A stretch of 64,000 nucleotides of DNA from Actinostola sp. cb2023 (taxonomy: Eukaryota; Cnidaria; Anthozoa; Actiniaria; Actinostolidae). Location of the stretch: contig JAUJYZ010001455.1 in the NCBI GenBank assembly GCA_033675265.1, positions 186,001 through 250,000 of the forward strand, read 5' to 3'. The notes under the pieces were generated by a model. The model worked only from the letters and a program-made list of their open reading frames with translations. It did no database searches and had not been told where the DNA came from. Positions 12,001 through 22,013 of the stretch are shown piece after piece. Within the stretch, counting starts at the first letter, position 1; the number at the start of each line of letters is the position of its first letter. A program made the translations under genes and the position numbers.

Positions 12001-15000
12001 TCAGTCATGGCTTGATGTCATGAAAAAAGGAACAAGTATTGGCTATCGTTATTGCTATGACAACTACTTGTCTATCAAGACCTTGCAGGTCAGTCACAGT
12101 CAGTATATTCAACCATCTGTCCGTTTGTCAGTATGCATCAGTTAGGCAGTCAGTGAGTGTGGGAATCACTATTTTATTATCCATTTAGGTGCGTTCGATT
12201 GACCGTATTCCAGAATAGGAATACACAGAATAACATCCCTAAATCGCTGTCACACAGCTACTTTCCACTGTAAAATAAAACGATTCGTTGTTGTATCATA
12301 ATAAAGTTACAAAGAACAGTTTGGAATTTTAAATGTGCTGAAATAAAAACATCCAAGTGTTTATTCGGTGTATTCCTATTCTGGAATAGAGTCAATCGAA
12401 CGCACACTTAATTAAATATTTTAATTTTACTTTTTTAGATGATCGCTAGTCTAAAGTGTCTTTTTGCAGAGTTACTAGCAGACATTGGTTTTCTTCAGAC
12501 TAAAATGACGTCACGCCAACTGGAGAGACTTTCTCCTCGTACAGGGGACGGTGTATTATCAGGAACTGGTCCAGCTGTAAGAAAATATTACAAGAAAAAT
12601 ATATAATGATGTAGCAAATTCTCTGTAGTGGACAGACAGTACTGTCTGACCTGATTGATACTTGTTTTATTCATATGAAGGTTAACTCCAATGCTGATAA
12701 CCAAAAACTGTTGTTGGGTGTCCTGTGTGGTGCTCTGTACCCTAATGTTGTACAAGTTATAAAACCAGAAACAAAATACAAGGCATCGAGCACTGGTAAG
12801 TGTTCTAGAAGATCATGGAAATAAATTGCTTGTCGTCAGAAAGGATAATCGTATCTACATTTGCTACACAGGAGCCGTTCCTCAAGAACCTAAAGCCGCC
12901 GAATTGAAATTCTGGACGAAAAGTGAAGGCCAGGTACTAATTATTCAACATGCTGGTTAATGGGCCAACTCTCACATGAAACTCTTTTTTTATAATCAAC
13001 TAGTCTTGTTTTAAACCCAAGATCCAAGTTCTTGTACTTTTTATTACAAGTCCTAAGTACTGTTCTGTTCTGTTCTATTCATGCATTCAATCATTCATTT
13101 TTTACTCAAAGTCACATTTATCGAGCGAGTTGGATTCTTACTTTTTCAGGTTTTTATCCATCCCAAGTCAATGAATTTCGATACCATTTATTTTGAAAGT
13201 CCGTATCTGATTTACCACGAAAAAGTCAAGACCTCTAAGGTAACCTGATAATCATGACACCCTCACACATGCATATATAACGCCTTTCGTCTGACAATTA
13301 AAAAAGCGAGAACAGCCTATATACAGTATACAAGGATGGAAGGATAGTTTAAAATCTAAACAACGAATCAACATACGAACAATTCCTCATTTTGAATGTT
13401 TTGATTCCAGTTTTGTGCATTGAACAGATATTTTGTCATCTTCAAACTGTCTAACACAAACTTTGTTTTACAGTTCGTCTTGGACTTCGTCCCTTATGTC
13501 TTTATTGTAGTGTGTTTGGTAGACTGCTATATAACATAGTGTTATCTATTGCAGGTGTATATACGGGATACTAGTATGGTTTCTGTTTATGCATTATTGC
13601 TATTTTGTGGTGACGCACTCACCATTGATTTAGAAAAAGGTGCATTGGTAATCTCCATTGACGATGGTTGGGTACGCTTTACCTCCTCATCAAATCAAGT
13701 AAGGTTTTATTGACATTTGCTTGTATTGGGATTTATTCTCGACAATTTTTGTAGAAATTGTTTGATGGTATTGAAGTGGATTTATTAAGCGTTTTTATGA
13801 AGAAAAGAGAGTCAAAGCACTTATTGCCAACGAGTCAGCCGAGCGAAGACGCGAGGCTGACGAGGCGGCAGCAATATAGTGCCGAAGCGCGAACATTTCT
13901 TGTATGCAGAAAAAATATCGAATGGACCACCAAAATGTAATGTAATGTAATGTAATGTAATGTAGACCACGGTCTAAACCAATCAGAAAGCGCTTTTGTC
14001 TGACGTCATAATAATCACGTGGTTGTCACGGGAAGAGCTTCGCTGATCGCTACGCTGTTGTTTACGCCCGGGGGGGGGGGGGGGGGGGGGTACTCCCCTA
14101 TATACGCTATACGGGTATGTGCCACGGGATAGGGTATGGTTTTTGAGCTCCCAGGTCTGGGGTAGGGTATCGTTTTTTGCCTTTTTAGGCTGGGATCGGG
14201 TACGTTTTGGTCTGGTATAGGGTATGGTTTCCGCAATAACGCCACTATCAGTCGCTATCAATTTACATATCCCTTTAGCACGCTTTCAATCTGGATAGGG
14301 TATACATTTTTAAGCTTTAGTCTGGGATAGGGTGTACATTTTAAAGCTTTAGTCTGGGATAGGGTATGGAAAATCAAAATTTTAGGTCTGGGATAGGGTC
14401 AGGGTTTTGAGGTGTCCGCGGCACACCCCTACCCAAAATACCCTTAGTGCCCCCCCCCCCCCCCCCCCCCGGGTGTTTACGCTGTTTCGTTGCACGAGAT
14501 AAGTCCAAAAAAGTCAGATTAATGATATTTATGTTCTTTGCTTTTGTTATACTGAACTGTGTACTCTTTTCTAGATCGATTTGCTGACTATTGACAGCCT
14601 GTGTTCTAAACTGAGTAAAATTAATACTCAAAACGGTTAACCGAATCACACAGTAATGCCGATCGGGCCAACAACATTGCCAACTTTTGTCAAGAGACAC
14701 AAATCCTACTTTACTGAATTGTTTAATCGACTCAAAATACTCATTATTGCAGGCCAGTAAATAATAACAAATCCTGCTGCTAGACTGATCGAAGTGTCGA
14801 TCTTAAACTTGGAAAGCCAGACTGTCACGCCAACGTGCTAATTATACGTCTGTGAATTGAAGTACCGGTATTTGTTTTTACAATATATTATTTCAAAGCC
14901 ATCTCTCTGGAATTAGGACAAGTTTTCGCAAAATAAAATAAATCATGGAGTATAAAACTGTGTTTCAATAATCACAAAAGATCATCGCAACAAAATCATT

Positions 15001-15853
15001 GTCCTCGTTGGCATTTAGCGATAGCTACGGCTAGTTATGTTAGTTGTGCAAAATACTTTTTTTGTGGAATTTAGTTTCACTTTCAAATCACAGATTGTAG
15101 GCGTCCATTAGTACTTGTATCTCAACCAACGTGTAGTTATTTTGAGCTAAATTTCTACCCTGTGTGCTACCCAGTGGGGGTACTCAGGGGTATCAGTGAC
15201 GGGAGGTGCGAAGACCTTTTTGGGTTTGAAATTCGCGGCTTGGGACTTTTTTTGGGTTATCAATTTTCTGGTGGACTTTTTTTGATATAAAGATTTTGGC
15301 AAGGACTTTTTGTGGGGGTTGATAAAAATGATATCCTACCGTTCTCGATTTTATGCGGAGAAAAATTGGACTTTTTGGGGGTTACGATTTTGGGCCGTTG
15401 GACTTTTTTGGGGTCTTGTTTTTGGGTAATTGGACTTTTTTTTGGGGTTAAAAAGTTTGGCCTCATTTGCACCTCCCCGTCACTGATACCCCTGAGTACC
15501 CCCGCTGGGGTGTGCTACAAGTACAGTGTAGTCTTTTTTTTATAAAATACTGGTGTGCAAGTCCATTTTTGTGCAGTGTTCGTGAGTGATGGGAATGGGT
15601 ACCTGCAGTTTATTTGGGCAGCCAAGTGTATGCATTGAAAGTTTATCAAGGGTATTTTGTAGAATTAGGAATTACAACAATCTAAGTCATCTATATTGTT
15701 ATATTACAGGTTGCACAACTGGTTCGTAATCTGCGGATTGAACTTGATAAACTTTTGTCTGACAAGATTCACTCACCCAGTTTGGATCTTGTGACTTGTC
15801 CTCGTGGTAATCGTATAATTGACACTATAAGTCATTTAATAGCAAGCCAGTGA
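2..15853 (+). CDS. DHX57: DHX57-like DEAH-box RNA helicase, C-terminal 428 codons (5' end outside window)
   Basis: ATP-dependent DEAH/RHA-family RNA helicase. Exons read from the sequence: 2-101, 4165-4241, 4305-4400, 7187-7236, 7401-7491, 11909-12088, 12439-12576, 12681-12795, 12872-12933, 13150-13239, 13555-13698, 15710-15853. All have AG/GT borders and all phases agree; the total is 1287 bases ending in TGA. The first exon enters at helicase motif VI (QRRGRAGRV). Next come the winged-helix/ratchet segment (EIKRVPLEKLCLRIKI; LGYHLAALPVDVR; IGKLMLLGAIFRCLDP), the helicase-associated region, and the OB-fold (LYPNVVQV, VFIHPKSMNF, SPYLIYHEKVKTSKVYIRD, SIDDGWVRF). The tail has CPRGNRIIDTI. The order and spacing of these blocks match DHX57 better than DHX29 or DHX36; that choice rests on recalled family sequences. 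The upstream RecA domains lie outside the window. Introns range from 63 bp to 4.4 kb, and the long ones are built from transposons and a minisatellite. Confidence 0.93.
202..340. mobile_element. Small palindromic MITE
   Basis: CTTATTAGATGTTTTCTCGG at 202 is matched inverted by CCGAGAAAACGTCTAATAAG ending at 340. The arms are about 50 bp around a short GC-rich centre. It lies in the first DHX57 intron of the window. Confidence 0.75.
655..1125. repeat. 21-bp minisatellite in left inverted arm
   Basis: Imperfect copies of CGTCTCGTCGTTTTACCACGT. The unit is a multiple of three, so several Ser/Arg/Val-rich frames stay open on both strands; these are not genes. Confidence 0.85.
1151..1384. mobile_element. 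MITE nested in the 3.2 kb element
   Basis: The ends CCCAGAATGCTTCATGATTC and the inverted GAATCATGAAGCATTCTCTG form about 34-bp arms, each followed inward by a GCGCGCGCAAGCG-type tract. Confidence 0.7.
1484..1627 (+). CDS. Candidate first coding exon of a second element-encoded protein
   Basis: A 48-codon open stretch starts MEEVKDILKDALNRIERI, followed by a Ser/Thr/Gln-rich linker, and ends at TAT|GTAAAT, a good donor. It lies between the inverted ends of the 592-3815 element, opposite in strand to the HTH gene. Upstream in-frame sequence belongs to a small inverted-repeat insertion, so the ATG at 1484 is preferred. No family is recognised. Confidence 0.25.
2012..3182 (-). pseudogene. HTH transposase/integrase-associated gene, broken by a MITE
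   Basis: The ATG at 3182 opens MAEMLSEVKSWLRSSIEEIL. A second coding block (2327-2012) reads SVLFDDDVPSQIYSGLQQARN, then a resolvase-like HTH: GRPEIFICKERLEMYLELSF, LIAKMFGVSSKTIQRRIADYG, ending at donor GTAGGTAC. The same block continues on the far side of the insertion as ILARIS (3042-3024). The CAGGGGCGTAGC element at 2328-3024 thus interrupts what looks like coding sequence, with the repeat GAAATCC on both sides. The HTH resembles the one that precedes an integrase (rve) core in some animal transposon proteins (recalled). No integrase core is visible downstream. It lies inside the long inverted-repeat element in the first DHX57 intron seen here. Confidence 0.5.
2328..3024. mobile_element. 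CAGGGGCGTAGC MITE, copy 1
   Basis: Inverted ends CAGGGGCGTAGCGTGC / GCACGCTACGCCCCTG with a 7-8 bp flanking repeat (GAAATCC), as in hAT- or P-like elements. The interior has a G/C-rich GGGGGCATGCCCCC stretch, a TAACGGTAGCGGTATA palindrome, and a short array of ACATAAATCCTTT units. It splits the HTH gene. Copy 2 is at 39373-40252. Confidence 0.8.
3225..3760. repeat. 21-bp minisatellite in right inverted arm
   Basis: Inverted counterpart of the left-arm array, with similar irregular units such as AAAACAAGACGAGACGA, consistent with the arms being copies of each other. Confidence 0.85.
4607..4771. mobile_element. Palindromic MITE (copy 1 of 2)
   Basis: The arms carry CAATTGCCATTGTTCTGGAC and its inverse, around a centre with GTGGAAACACAAAATC. 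A second copy with the same arms is at 35082-35239. Confidence 0.75.
4772..5353. other. Intronic stretch without recognised features
   Basis: AT-rich DHX57 intron sequence. The open frame at 4676-5011 begins inside the palindromic MITE and shows no domain. Nothing else can be supported. Confidence 0.5.
5365..5432 (-). ncRNA. Hammerhead ribozyme, copy 1
   Basis: On the minus strand the conserved core CTGATGA (5419-5413) is followed by stem II GGGCC-AAG-GGCCC, then GAAA (5398-5395) and GCTC. In the minimal stem III A-G pairs with C-U, which puts cleavage after the C complementary to 5391. Flanking UCC/GGA starts stem I. All invariant core bases of the family (CUGANGA ... GAAA, U-H) are present. 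Confidence 0.75.
5802..5875 (-). ncRNA. Hammerhead ribozyme, copy 2
   Basis: Same core as copy 1: CTGATGA at 5862-5856, stem II GGGCC-ATG-GGCCC with a changed loop base, GAAA at 5841-5838, then GCTCGGATA. The stem is kept while the loop varies, as expected for a functional RNA. Confidence 0.75.
5859..6069. repeat. 211-bp near-perfect palindrome joined to hammerhead copy 2
   Basis: TCAGGGAATGAAGGCAATTC at 5859 is matched by its inverse ending at 6069, with arms of about 100 bp around AAGCACTATCAAAGAG. The right arm stops four bases into the ribozyme core (CTGA), so the palindrome edge lies within the hammerhead. Confidence 0.8.
6459..6589. mobile_element. Small MITE
   Basis: GCAGATTTCATATATGACTG and its imperfect inverse (to 6589) flank GGCACGG/CCGTGCC-rich DNA. 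Related GGCACGG and GAAATCTGC words recur at 11738-11773, just after the 42-bp minisatellite. Confidence 0.6.
7492..11725. repeat. 42-bp intronic minisatellite that starts at a splice donor
   Basis: Roughly 80 copies of a 42-bp unit (TTGTAAGTACCTACCAATGA...AGTACCATTAACACTAGTCAC) fill the intron between DHX57 exons ending at 7491 and starting at 11909. An 884-bp insertion splits the array (7865-8748). Several units carry a 6-bp ACATGT insertion (48 bp), and point variants recur in blocks (GTATGT, GTAATT, GTTACTT, AATGGTCAC), showing higher-order duplication. Because 42 is 14 codons, repeats of MIVPLTLVTCKYLP and SVNGTIIGRYLQVT are open on the two strands; these are artefacts. Confidence 0.95.
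7865..8748. mobile_element. 884-bp element inserted in the minisatellite, no target duplication seen
   Basis: Ends CATATCAAACTTATGT and ACATAAGTTTGATATG (16-bp inverted repeats). Removing it rejoins ATTAAC to AATAGTCAC, an exact variant of the 42-bp unit present at 7557 and 7646, so insertion left no visible duplicated target. The interior has a 63-codon open frame at 8033-8224 (MNKLAIQAQIKMFDRGIF) of unknown meaning. Confidence 0.6.
12189..12405. mobile_element. MITE with about 38-bp inverted ends
   Basis: GTGCGTTCGATTGACCGTAT at 12189 is mirrored with few changes by a copy ending at 12405. It occupies most of the DHX57 intron 12089-12438. Confidence 0.75.
13937..13964. repeat. TGTAA pentanucleotide microsatellite
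   Basis: Five to six tandem AATGT units in the DHX57 intron 13699-15709. Confidence 0.8.
14068..14473. mobile_element. Element bounded by G21 and C21 runs
   Basis: It begins CC followed by about 21 G and ends with about 21 C followed by GGG. It is flanked by the repeated TGTTTACGC (8-9 bp). The interior iterates GGGATAGGGTATGG / TAGTCTGGGATAGGG. A related element lies at 38238-38660. The G/C runs could form G-quadruplexes. Confidence 0.7.
15171..15510. mobile_element. hAT-like MITE with 8-bp target duplication
   Basis: The ends CCAGTGGGGGTACTCAGGGG and its near inverse (to 15510) are flanked by TGTGCTAC on both sides. The interior is an irregular GGACTTTTTTTGGG array. It lies in the last DHX57 intron. 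Confidence 0.8.
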
Positions 15854-15954
15854 AACTGACAGGCCACCATGGGACAAGTACATCTTATCAATATAGTACT
15901 TTACATGCGATCCATGATCAATTGTTAATGAACAGGGCGTCAGTCAATGCAATA

Positions 15955-16156
15955 GAGTCGTTTTCGTATGAGTGGAAAACCTACGGTACGGAGTTACGGT
16001 CACGGTACGGAATCGAACACATTGTATTCAACCAATCACAGCGTGCGAAATCATTTCTCAACCAATCAGAATGCTTGGGTACCGCACGATGATGGCGCGA
16101 TACGGTCACCGCACGGCACGAACCGTAACTACTTCCCACTCATACGAAAACGACTC
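15955..16156. mobile_element. MITE in the DHX57 3' flank (TA target)
   Basis: GAGTCGTTTTCGTATGAGTG...CACTCATACGAAAACGACTC, with TA on both sides. The interior has ACGGTACGG / CCGTAAC words. A diverged, reversed, partly lost copy is at 26043-26222. Confidence 0.75.
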
Positions 16157-16430
16157 TATATATTTGCAGGCTACTGATCAGTGTGAAGCCTTATCAATGA
16201 GATCCAGAAAACCAATCAGTAATTTATTATTTTATTGTTGACCTCCACAACTGTGATTACACATGAAGCAGATATAATATATAGTTTTCATCGTGTAAAC
16301 CTGACAAATGGTGCCCAATATAGGAGAGAATCCCATAGTATACTATTCGCAGCAGTCCCTTTCACGCTCATCTAATCAGAATGGGAAAATAGCGACCATA
16401 CAACACAAGGAAACCGTAACACGTGATTGT

Positions 16431-16624
<194 letters not shown>

Positions 16625-17109
16625 TTTGTAGCCTGATGCGTTTACATCTGCTAAGACGTTGGAGTTGGCTTACTGAACCTATATTCGGTTATAGCTAGCT
16701 GTTGGGTGACGTTCTCCTGGGAATAATTAAAACACTGTGTCACGCACGGCTACCATCCCTTGGGTAGTCAATAAGGGAGCCAAAAGAAAAAAGAAAAATG
16801 ATAGATAGAGGGTCCTTACCCATATGCGAGGAAAATTAAATTAAATTAAAGGACCCACCCAAGGGATGGCAGCCTGAGCGCCAGTAATCCGGCTAGGGCA
16901 TTAGTCACCCTTTCAGGCTACCATTGGAATGGAAATAGATTAAAAACAAAACAAAACGGACCAACGGTTGATCAAAGATCCAGTAAGGAGGGTCAAAAAG
17001 CAAAACGGGATTAATAAAGCATATATTCATATACAAAGAGCGGATACAATTGGGGCAAACAACGAGTATGCAAAATGCTCCCAAGGCGTTATATGGGTAA
17101 ATTTAATTT

Positions 17110-18000
17110 TCCACAAATATCGTCTTCTTATGCAGACCACTGGCTGCTGAGCCCAGTCATGCAGGGAAAATTAACTCAAAACTGAGAGTATGCATGGACA
17201 AATGCAATCATTAAAACAGAAATTTGAGCAAATACAACGTCTTCTCAGACCACTGGCAACTCATCCCTCGGGGAAAATTAACTCGGGAGAATACATAACA
17301 AAAATCAATCATGAAAACGGGTTTGGGAATATATAGCATGGCGTCTTCTCAGCCATCGGAGAGACTAACTCATACTAAGAGTATCGTCTTGGACAATTCA
17401 CTATTAAAACTGAGATTTGGGCAAATAAATCGTCTTCTCAGACCACTGGCTTCTCAGTTCTGGGGGAGACTGACTCATAAGAGCTTCGTCTTGGACAATT
17501 CACTGTTAAAACTGGGATTTGGGCAAATAAATCGTCTTCTCAGACCACTGGCTTCTCAGTTCTGGGGGAGACTGACTCATAAGAGCTTCGTCTTGGACAA
17601 TTCACTATTAAAACTGGGATTTAGGCAAATTAATCGTCTTCTCAGATCAGATCACTGTCTAAGGCTTCTCACAATTCCTAGGGGGGAGATCACTGTCTTC
17701 TCATAAGACTCTAAGAGCTTCGTCTTGGACAATTCACTATCAAAACTATTTGGTCAAATAAATCGTCTTCTCAGATCACTGGCTTCTCAGCCCTGGGGGA
17801 GACTGACTCATAAGAGCTTCGTTTTGGACAATTCACTATTAAAACTGGGATTTGGGCAAATAAATGGTCTTCTCAGATCACTGTCTTCTCAGCCCTGGGG
17901 GAGACTGACTCATAAGAGCTTCGTCTTGGACAATTCACTATCAAAACTAGGATTTGGGCAAATAAATCGTCTTCTCAGATCACTGGCTTCTCAGGGTACC
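17110..18000. repeat. About 103-bp satellite array
   Basis: Units read GCTTCGTCTTGGACAATTCA...AAATCGTCTTCTCAGACCAC...GGGGGAGACTGACTCATAAG. There are six or seven good copies from about 17370 to 18000, with decayed copies upstream to about 17110. Frames with LDNSLLKLGFGQINRLL repeats are by-products. Confidence 0.85.
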
Positions 18001-18230
18001 TCAAACGACCATCATGCACGCAACACGCTCTAGCGCGTACTCATTACGTTAAAACCTCTATAAAGTATACATTTTCTGAAAGCTGAATAAATGCAGAATT
18101 CAATAAAACAATTAGTTTTTAGAACAAAAAACATTATATTTGAAATAGGTAAAAAAGTTCAGATTTTCACATCGCTATCATCGCCGAGGTCCCATACAGC
18201 CGCAATTTATCGAAAATCCTCGACTAAAAC

Positions 18231-18779
18231 CTTGGACGAAAATCGATCGAAATTTAATTTAGCTGAAACTTCATTAAATAATTCTTCAAGGGTCTAATAA
18301 TAACTAGTTAAAATCTTTTTTCGATATTCCAGAGGGAAGTACTATATTTTTATGAATCTTTAGAGGTGTCAGTGACGTCATCTACTCAACCCAACATTCA
18401 GCTCCATACATTTCTTTGTAGTTTTGTGAGTTACAATATCCCAACGTTTTGTTCAGATAACAGCTCTGCATTGAAGACAACTGGTCAGACAATCAATCCT
18501 AAGCACAAATAATGTAAGAAAACTCCTTCACCCAAACTTTTAGATTCATAGAAATAAAATAATTCAAGAAACTAAACACAAAGAAATGTATGGAGCGAAG
18601 CTGTGTTGATTGTTAGGGTTGAGTATAGATGACTTCACTGACACTTCTAAAGATTCATAAAAATGTAATACTTCCCATAGGAATTTTGAGAAAACACATT
18701 AACCAGTAATTGTATGGCTCTTTGAGATTATTTCAGAGAAGTTTCAGCTAAATTAAACTTCGATCGATTTTCGTCCAAG
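18231..18779. mobile_element. Diverged copy of the TTAAAGGGGGACTAG palindromic family
   Basis: Inverted arms share TTAGCTGAAACTTC, TTTATGAATCTTTAGAGGTG, CAGTGACGTCA and ACTCAACCCAA with the complete copy at 40622-41183. The outermost GGGGGACT end is not visible here. Confidence 0.6.
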
Positions 18780-18853
18780 TAGCACTTAAGAGGCTAACAA
18801 GAAGTACAGGAAAATACAAAACCTCCAACAGAGCGGGTTGGCATCTCGCGAGG

Positions 18854-19864
18854 CCACAGGGAGCCCAAGCTTACTATCAGTGTATATATACATGTGGCTT
18901 TGAAATGTGCAAATAAAAGTCATAATTTTCATCAAAAGTATTTTTTGTTGCTACATCTTATGTTTAAAATCTTCTCTGAGTTGCCTGGAGTTGTTATTTG
19001 AGTTAAATTTGATTGTTTTCTTTTTTACTTACCTTTCTCTCCCTATTCATAGTAAAGGGTGGAAACCGAGACCAACATCGAAGCCAACCGGCCCAACAAA
19101 ATGTCCCGTTTCACCGACAAATATACTTCCAATCACGTTCAGATCCACACAGCTCACGGCCAGATAATGCACTTACACGGCACTGCACAGAAAACGATGA
19201 AAAGTGAAGCGATTCTAATAAATACATCGAGAGCAATCGTTTAGAACTTGCATTCTCGATGCCACTAACACACTATCGGGCCGATCTGCGCGGACGGTAC
19301 TGGGACCCAGCACCAAAAGTATTTCCACCGAGAGGTCCTGATGACGGGGAATAATTTGTTTCGTTCAAAATGACCACAGGACCTCCCGGTGGAAATACAT
19401 TTGGTGCTGGGTCCCAGTACCGTCCGCGCAGATCGGCCCGATAGTGTGTTAGTGGCATCGAGAATGCAAGTTCTAAACGATTGCTCTCGATGTATTTATT
19501 AGAATCGCTTCACTTTTCATCGTTTTCTGTGCAGTGCCGTGTAAGTGCATTATCTGGCCGTGAGCTGTGTGGATCTGAACGTGATTGGAAGTATATTTGT
19601 CGGTGAAACGGGACATTTTGTTGGGCCGGTTGGCTTCGATGTTGGTCTCGGTTTCCACCCTTTACTATGAATAGGGAGAGAAAGGTAAGTAAAAAAGAAA
19701 ACAATCAAATTTAACTCAAATAACAACTCCAGGCAACTCAGAGAAGATTTTAAACATAAGATGTAGCAACAAAAAATACTTTTGATGAAAATTATGACTT
19801 TTATTTGCACATTTCAAAGCCACATGTATATTATACACTGATAGTAAGCTTGGGCTCCCTGTGG
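18854..19864. repeat. 1.01 kb near-perfect inverted repeat
   Basis: The left arm 18854-19340 and right arm 19377-19864 (about 487 bp each) are almost identical in inverse, separated by about 36 bp. The outer ends are CCACAGGGAGCCCAAGC and inverse. Both arms contain identical 61-, 64- and 86-codon open frames, so these are copies and not independent genes. Confidence 0.9.
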
Positions 19865-20276
19865 TTAATTCGGCCATGGTTAGGTGATAGATGTGGCAAA
19901 GGACGCTAGCTTCGTGAACTGAACAGAATTCATTAGTTGTGATCTTATTTATACTCGCTCTGTAAGGGACTGGTGCGAATAGACAAGGTTTCCAAAATTG
20001 AGTTCAAAAAGAAAAGGCAAATAGGTAGTTTGACAAGTAAATAATACAAATGATTTGTTTTGAAATGCAAAGTTGAAGTACGCCGTTTCCAGTTGTACTT
20101 CAAGTGTCTTCTCAACTTAAATCTAAGCTGAACACGAAAGCAAAGCAAATCGTTGAATCTGGCTTTAGCATCTGTAACACTATTAGTACATTCGATGTAA
20201 AGAAATCTAAGCGAGATGAGAATCGATGTTTGAAAGAGAGACCACGAAGTACCCTTGCGAAATGGATTCCCAGAAA

Positions 20277-20580
20277 ACTTGGAATTCCTATTCCTAGGAA
20301 TTCCTAGGAATTCCTAGGAATTCCAAATAATTCCAAGACATGCAAATTAGGCTGAACTGAAAACCTTGGAATTGCTGGGAATTTTTGAGAATGCTTTTTA
20401 CCCCCAAAACTTCCAAGACATGCAAAATTGTTAGGAATTACCCCAACTAGGAATTCCTAGGAATTCCAAATAATTCCAAGACATGCAAATTAGGTTGAAC
20501 GGAAAACCTTGGAATTGCTGGGAATTTTTGAGAATGCTTTTACACCGAAACTTGGAATTGCTAGGAATTCCTGAGAATGG
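20277..20580. repeat. GGAATTCCTA decamer array with two larger sub-repeats
   Basis: Tandem GGAATTCCTA units at 20277-20330 and 20445-20470, each followed by the shared AATAATTCCAAGACATGCAA and GGAATTGCTGGGAATTTTTG blocks. Confidence 0.8.
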
Positions 20581-20596
20581 TTATTTTTAAGCTTTA

Positions 20597-22011
20597 CAGT
20601 GTGACTACACCAACCAAGGCCACCCAAACAAATGTTCATACAAATTATCCAATCACAATTGAGTATTTAAACAATAGAATCTGCACAAATGTTCAAATTT
20701 TCGCTTCAGGAGCATATATTTTACTTTATATGTGTATGTATATGATCAAGAGTGAACAAGAAACAGTTTAAAGGGGCACTGTCACGACGCGCGCATGCGT
20801 CAATTTTAATGATATTCAGAGATTTTAATGATATGCAGAGATCTACGAATTCGTCTGTGTTTACGAAGAGAATCGCGCTAGTAAATTTCAATGTGTTTTG
20901 AAAGTGTTTTACGATCAAGTTTTCGCAGAGTGCTTCCAAGTTATTCAGAATATACAACCTTTACAGCGTGTGACCTAAATATTTCATGAAATAAGTACTT
21001 ATTATAGCGACTTCTGGTGAAGGAACGGCATTAAATAGCAGACAATCCGAGGTGACAACTCAGGTCTCAGATGAAGTTATTCACATTTCACATCGCTAAA
21101 AACCAAGTCCATATTACTTCTTTGCTTCAAAAAAGACTAACGAAGATGTACATGTCACTACTGTATAAGGTACTCGTGTTTTCTTAAATTGTAAGAGTAC
21201 AAAAGAGTGCAAAAAGAATTGCACAAAATAATTCCCGTGTGAAAAGTATAATCACTGAGTTCTCTTTGCCGTCACGGTTGTGTCACTACTTCCAAACCTC
21301 GCAGAAATAAAAACTCATACAATGTGACAGTTGTTTGCAATAGCTTCAGTACATGCATATGAACTCGAAGGAATACATTGATATGATGTATGCAACTGAG
21401 TTCTTTTTGAGAACATAATAATTCGAGTGAATAAGTCAATGAACGCGTTGTCAAACATTGTTGTTGTCGTTCGGAATACTTTCCTACCTCCTTTGGTACT
21501 CCAGAGCTGTTAAAGAGAAGTATAGCGAACTCAGAATATGTAGTATAACCGTATTCTATCTTCCCAGTAAACCAAAACTTATAAACCTGTCGCCTGAATA
21601 CATTCGTTGTCAACCACTACATCCCGGCGGCCGCCATGAGAAGCCATCGCCATCGCTCTCGCCGATTAAATAAAAAGCGTATAAAATTGGACTTCAAGCC
21701 AAAAATAACTACCTACAAATACGAAACAACAATCAATCTAAGTACTGAATAAGTATCATCTTCTAGAGTGCAAGGATTACAATGATATAACTCGATATAT
21801 TAACACACTGAATTTGAATTTTCCTCGGGTCTCTTGAAAGCGTTGGTCAACGATTTCAAGATTGAAGCCAAGATTCGCGCATGCGCGTGTCGTGACAGTG
21901 CCCCTTTAAATTGTAGAATTCGACATCATTCTGTTATTCAGCGTCACAAATTTGATTAGAAAATTTGATTCAAAATTTGTTTGGGTGGCCTTGGTTGGTG
22001 TAGTCGCACTG
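20597..22011. mobile_element. Tc1/mariner-like element containing a nested insertion
   Basis: The ends CAGTGTGACTACACCAACCA and CAGTGCGACTACACCAACCA (inverse at 22011) are followed inward by AGGCCACCCAAACAAAT and flanked by TA. Most of the interior is the TTAA element at 20772-21905. Confidence 0.8.
20772..21905. mobile_element. TTAA-target element nested in the mariner-like element
   Basis: AGGGGCACTGTCACGAC at the left and its exact inverse at the right are flanked by TTAA on both sides, with GCGCGCATGCG just inside. The ends resemble the AGGGGGACT family (Kolobok- or piggyBac-like). No long conserved frame is seen inside. Confidence 0.75.
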
Positions 22012-22013
22012 TA

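Noticed and set aside
17311..18033. Repeat protein with LDNSLLKLGFGQINRLLR units
   Set aside because: 103-bp satellite. The frame breaks between units and there is no start or splice context.
19320..19370. Hammerhead (CTGATGACGGGG) in the palindrome loop
   Set aside because: No GAAA half or stem II follows the CTGATGA word.
18907..19810. Two sets of identical 60-86 codon frames as paired genes
   Set aside because: They are the same DNA read in the two arms of one palindrome, with no domain or codon signal.
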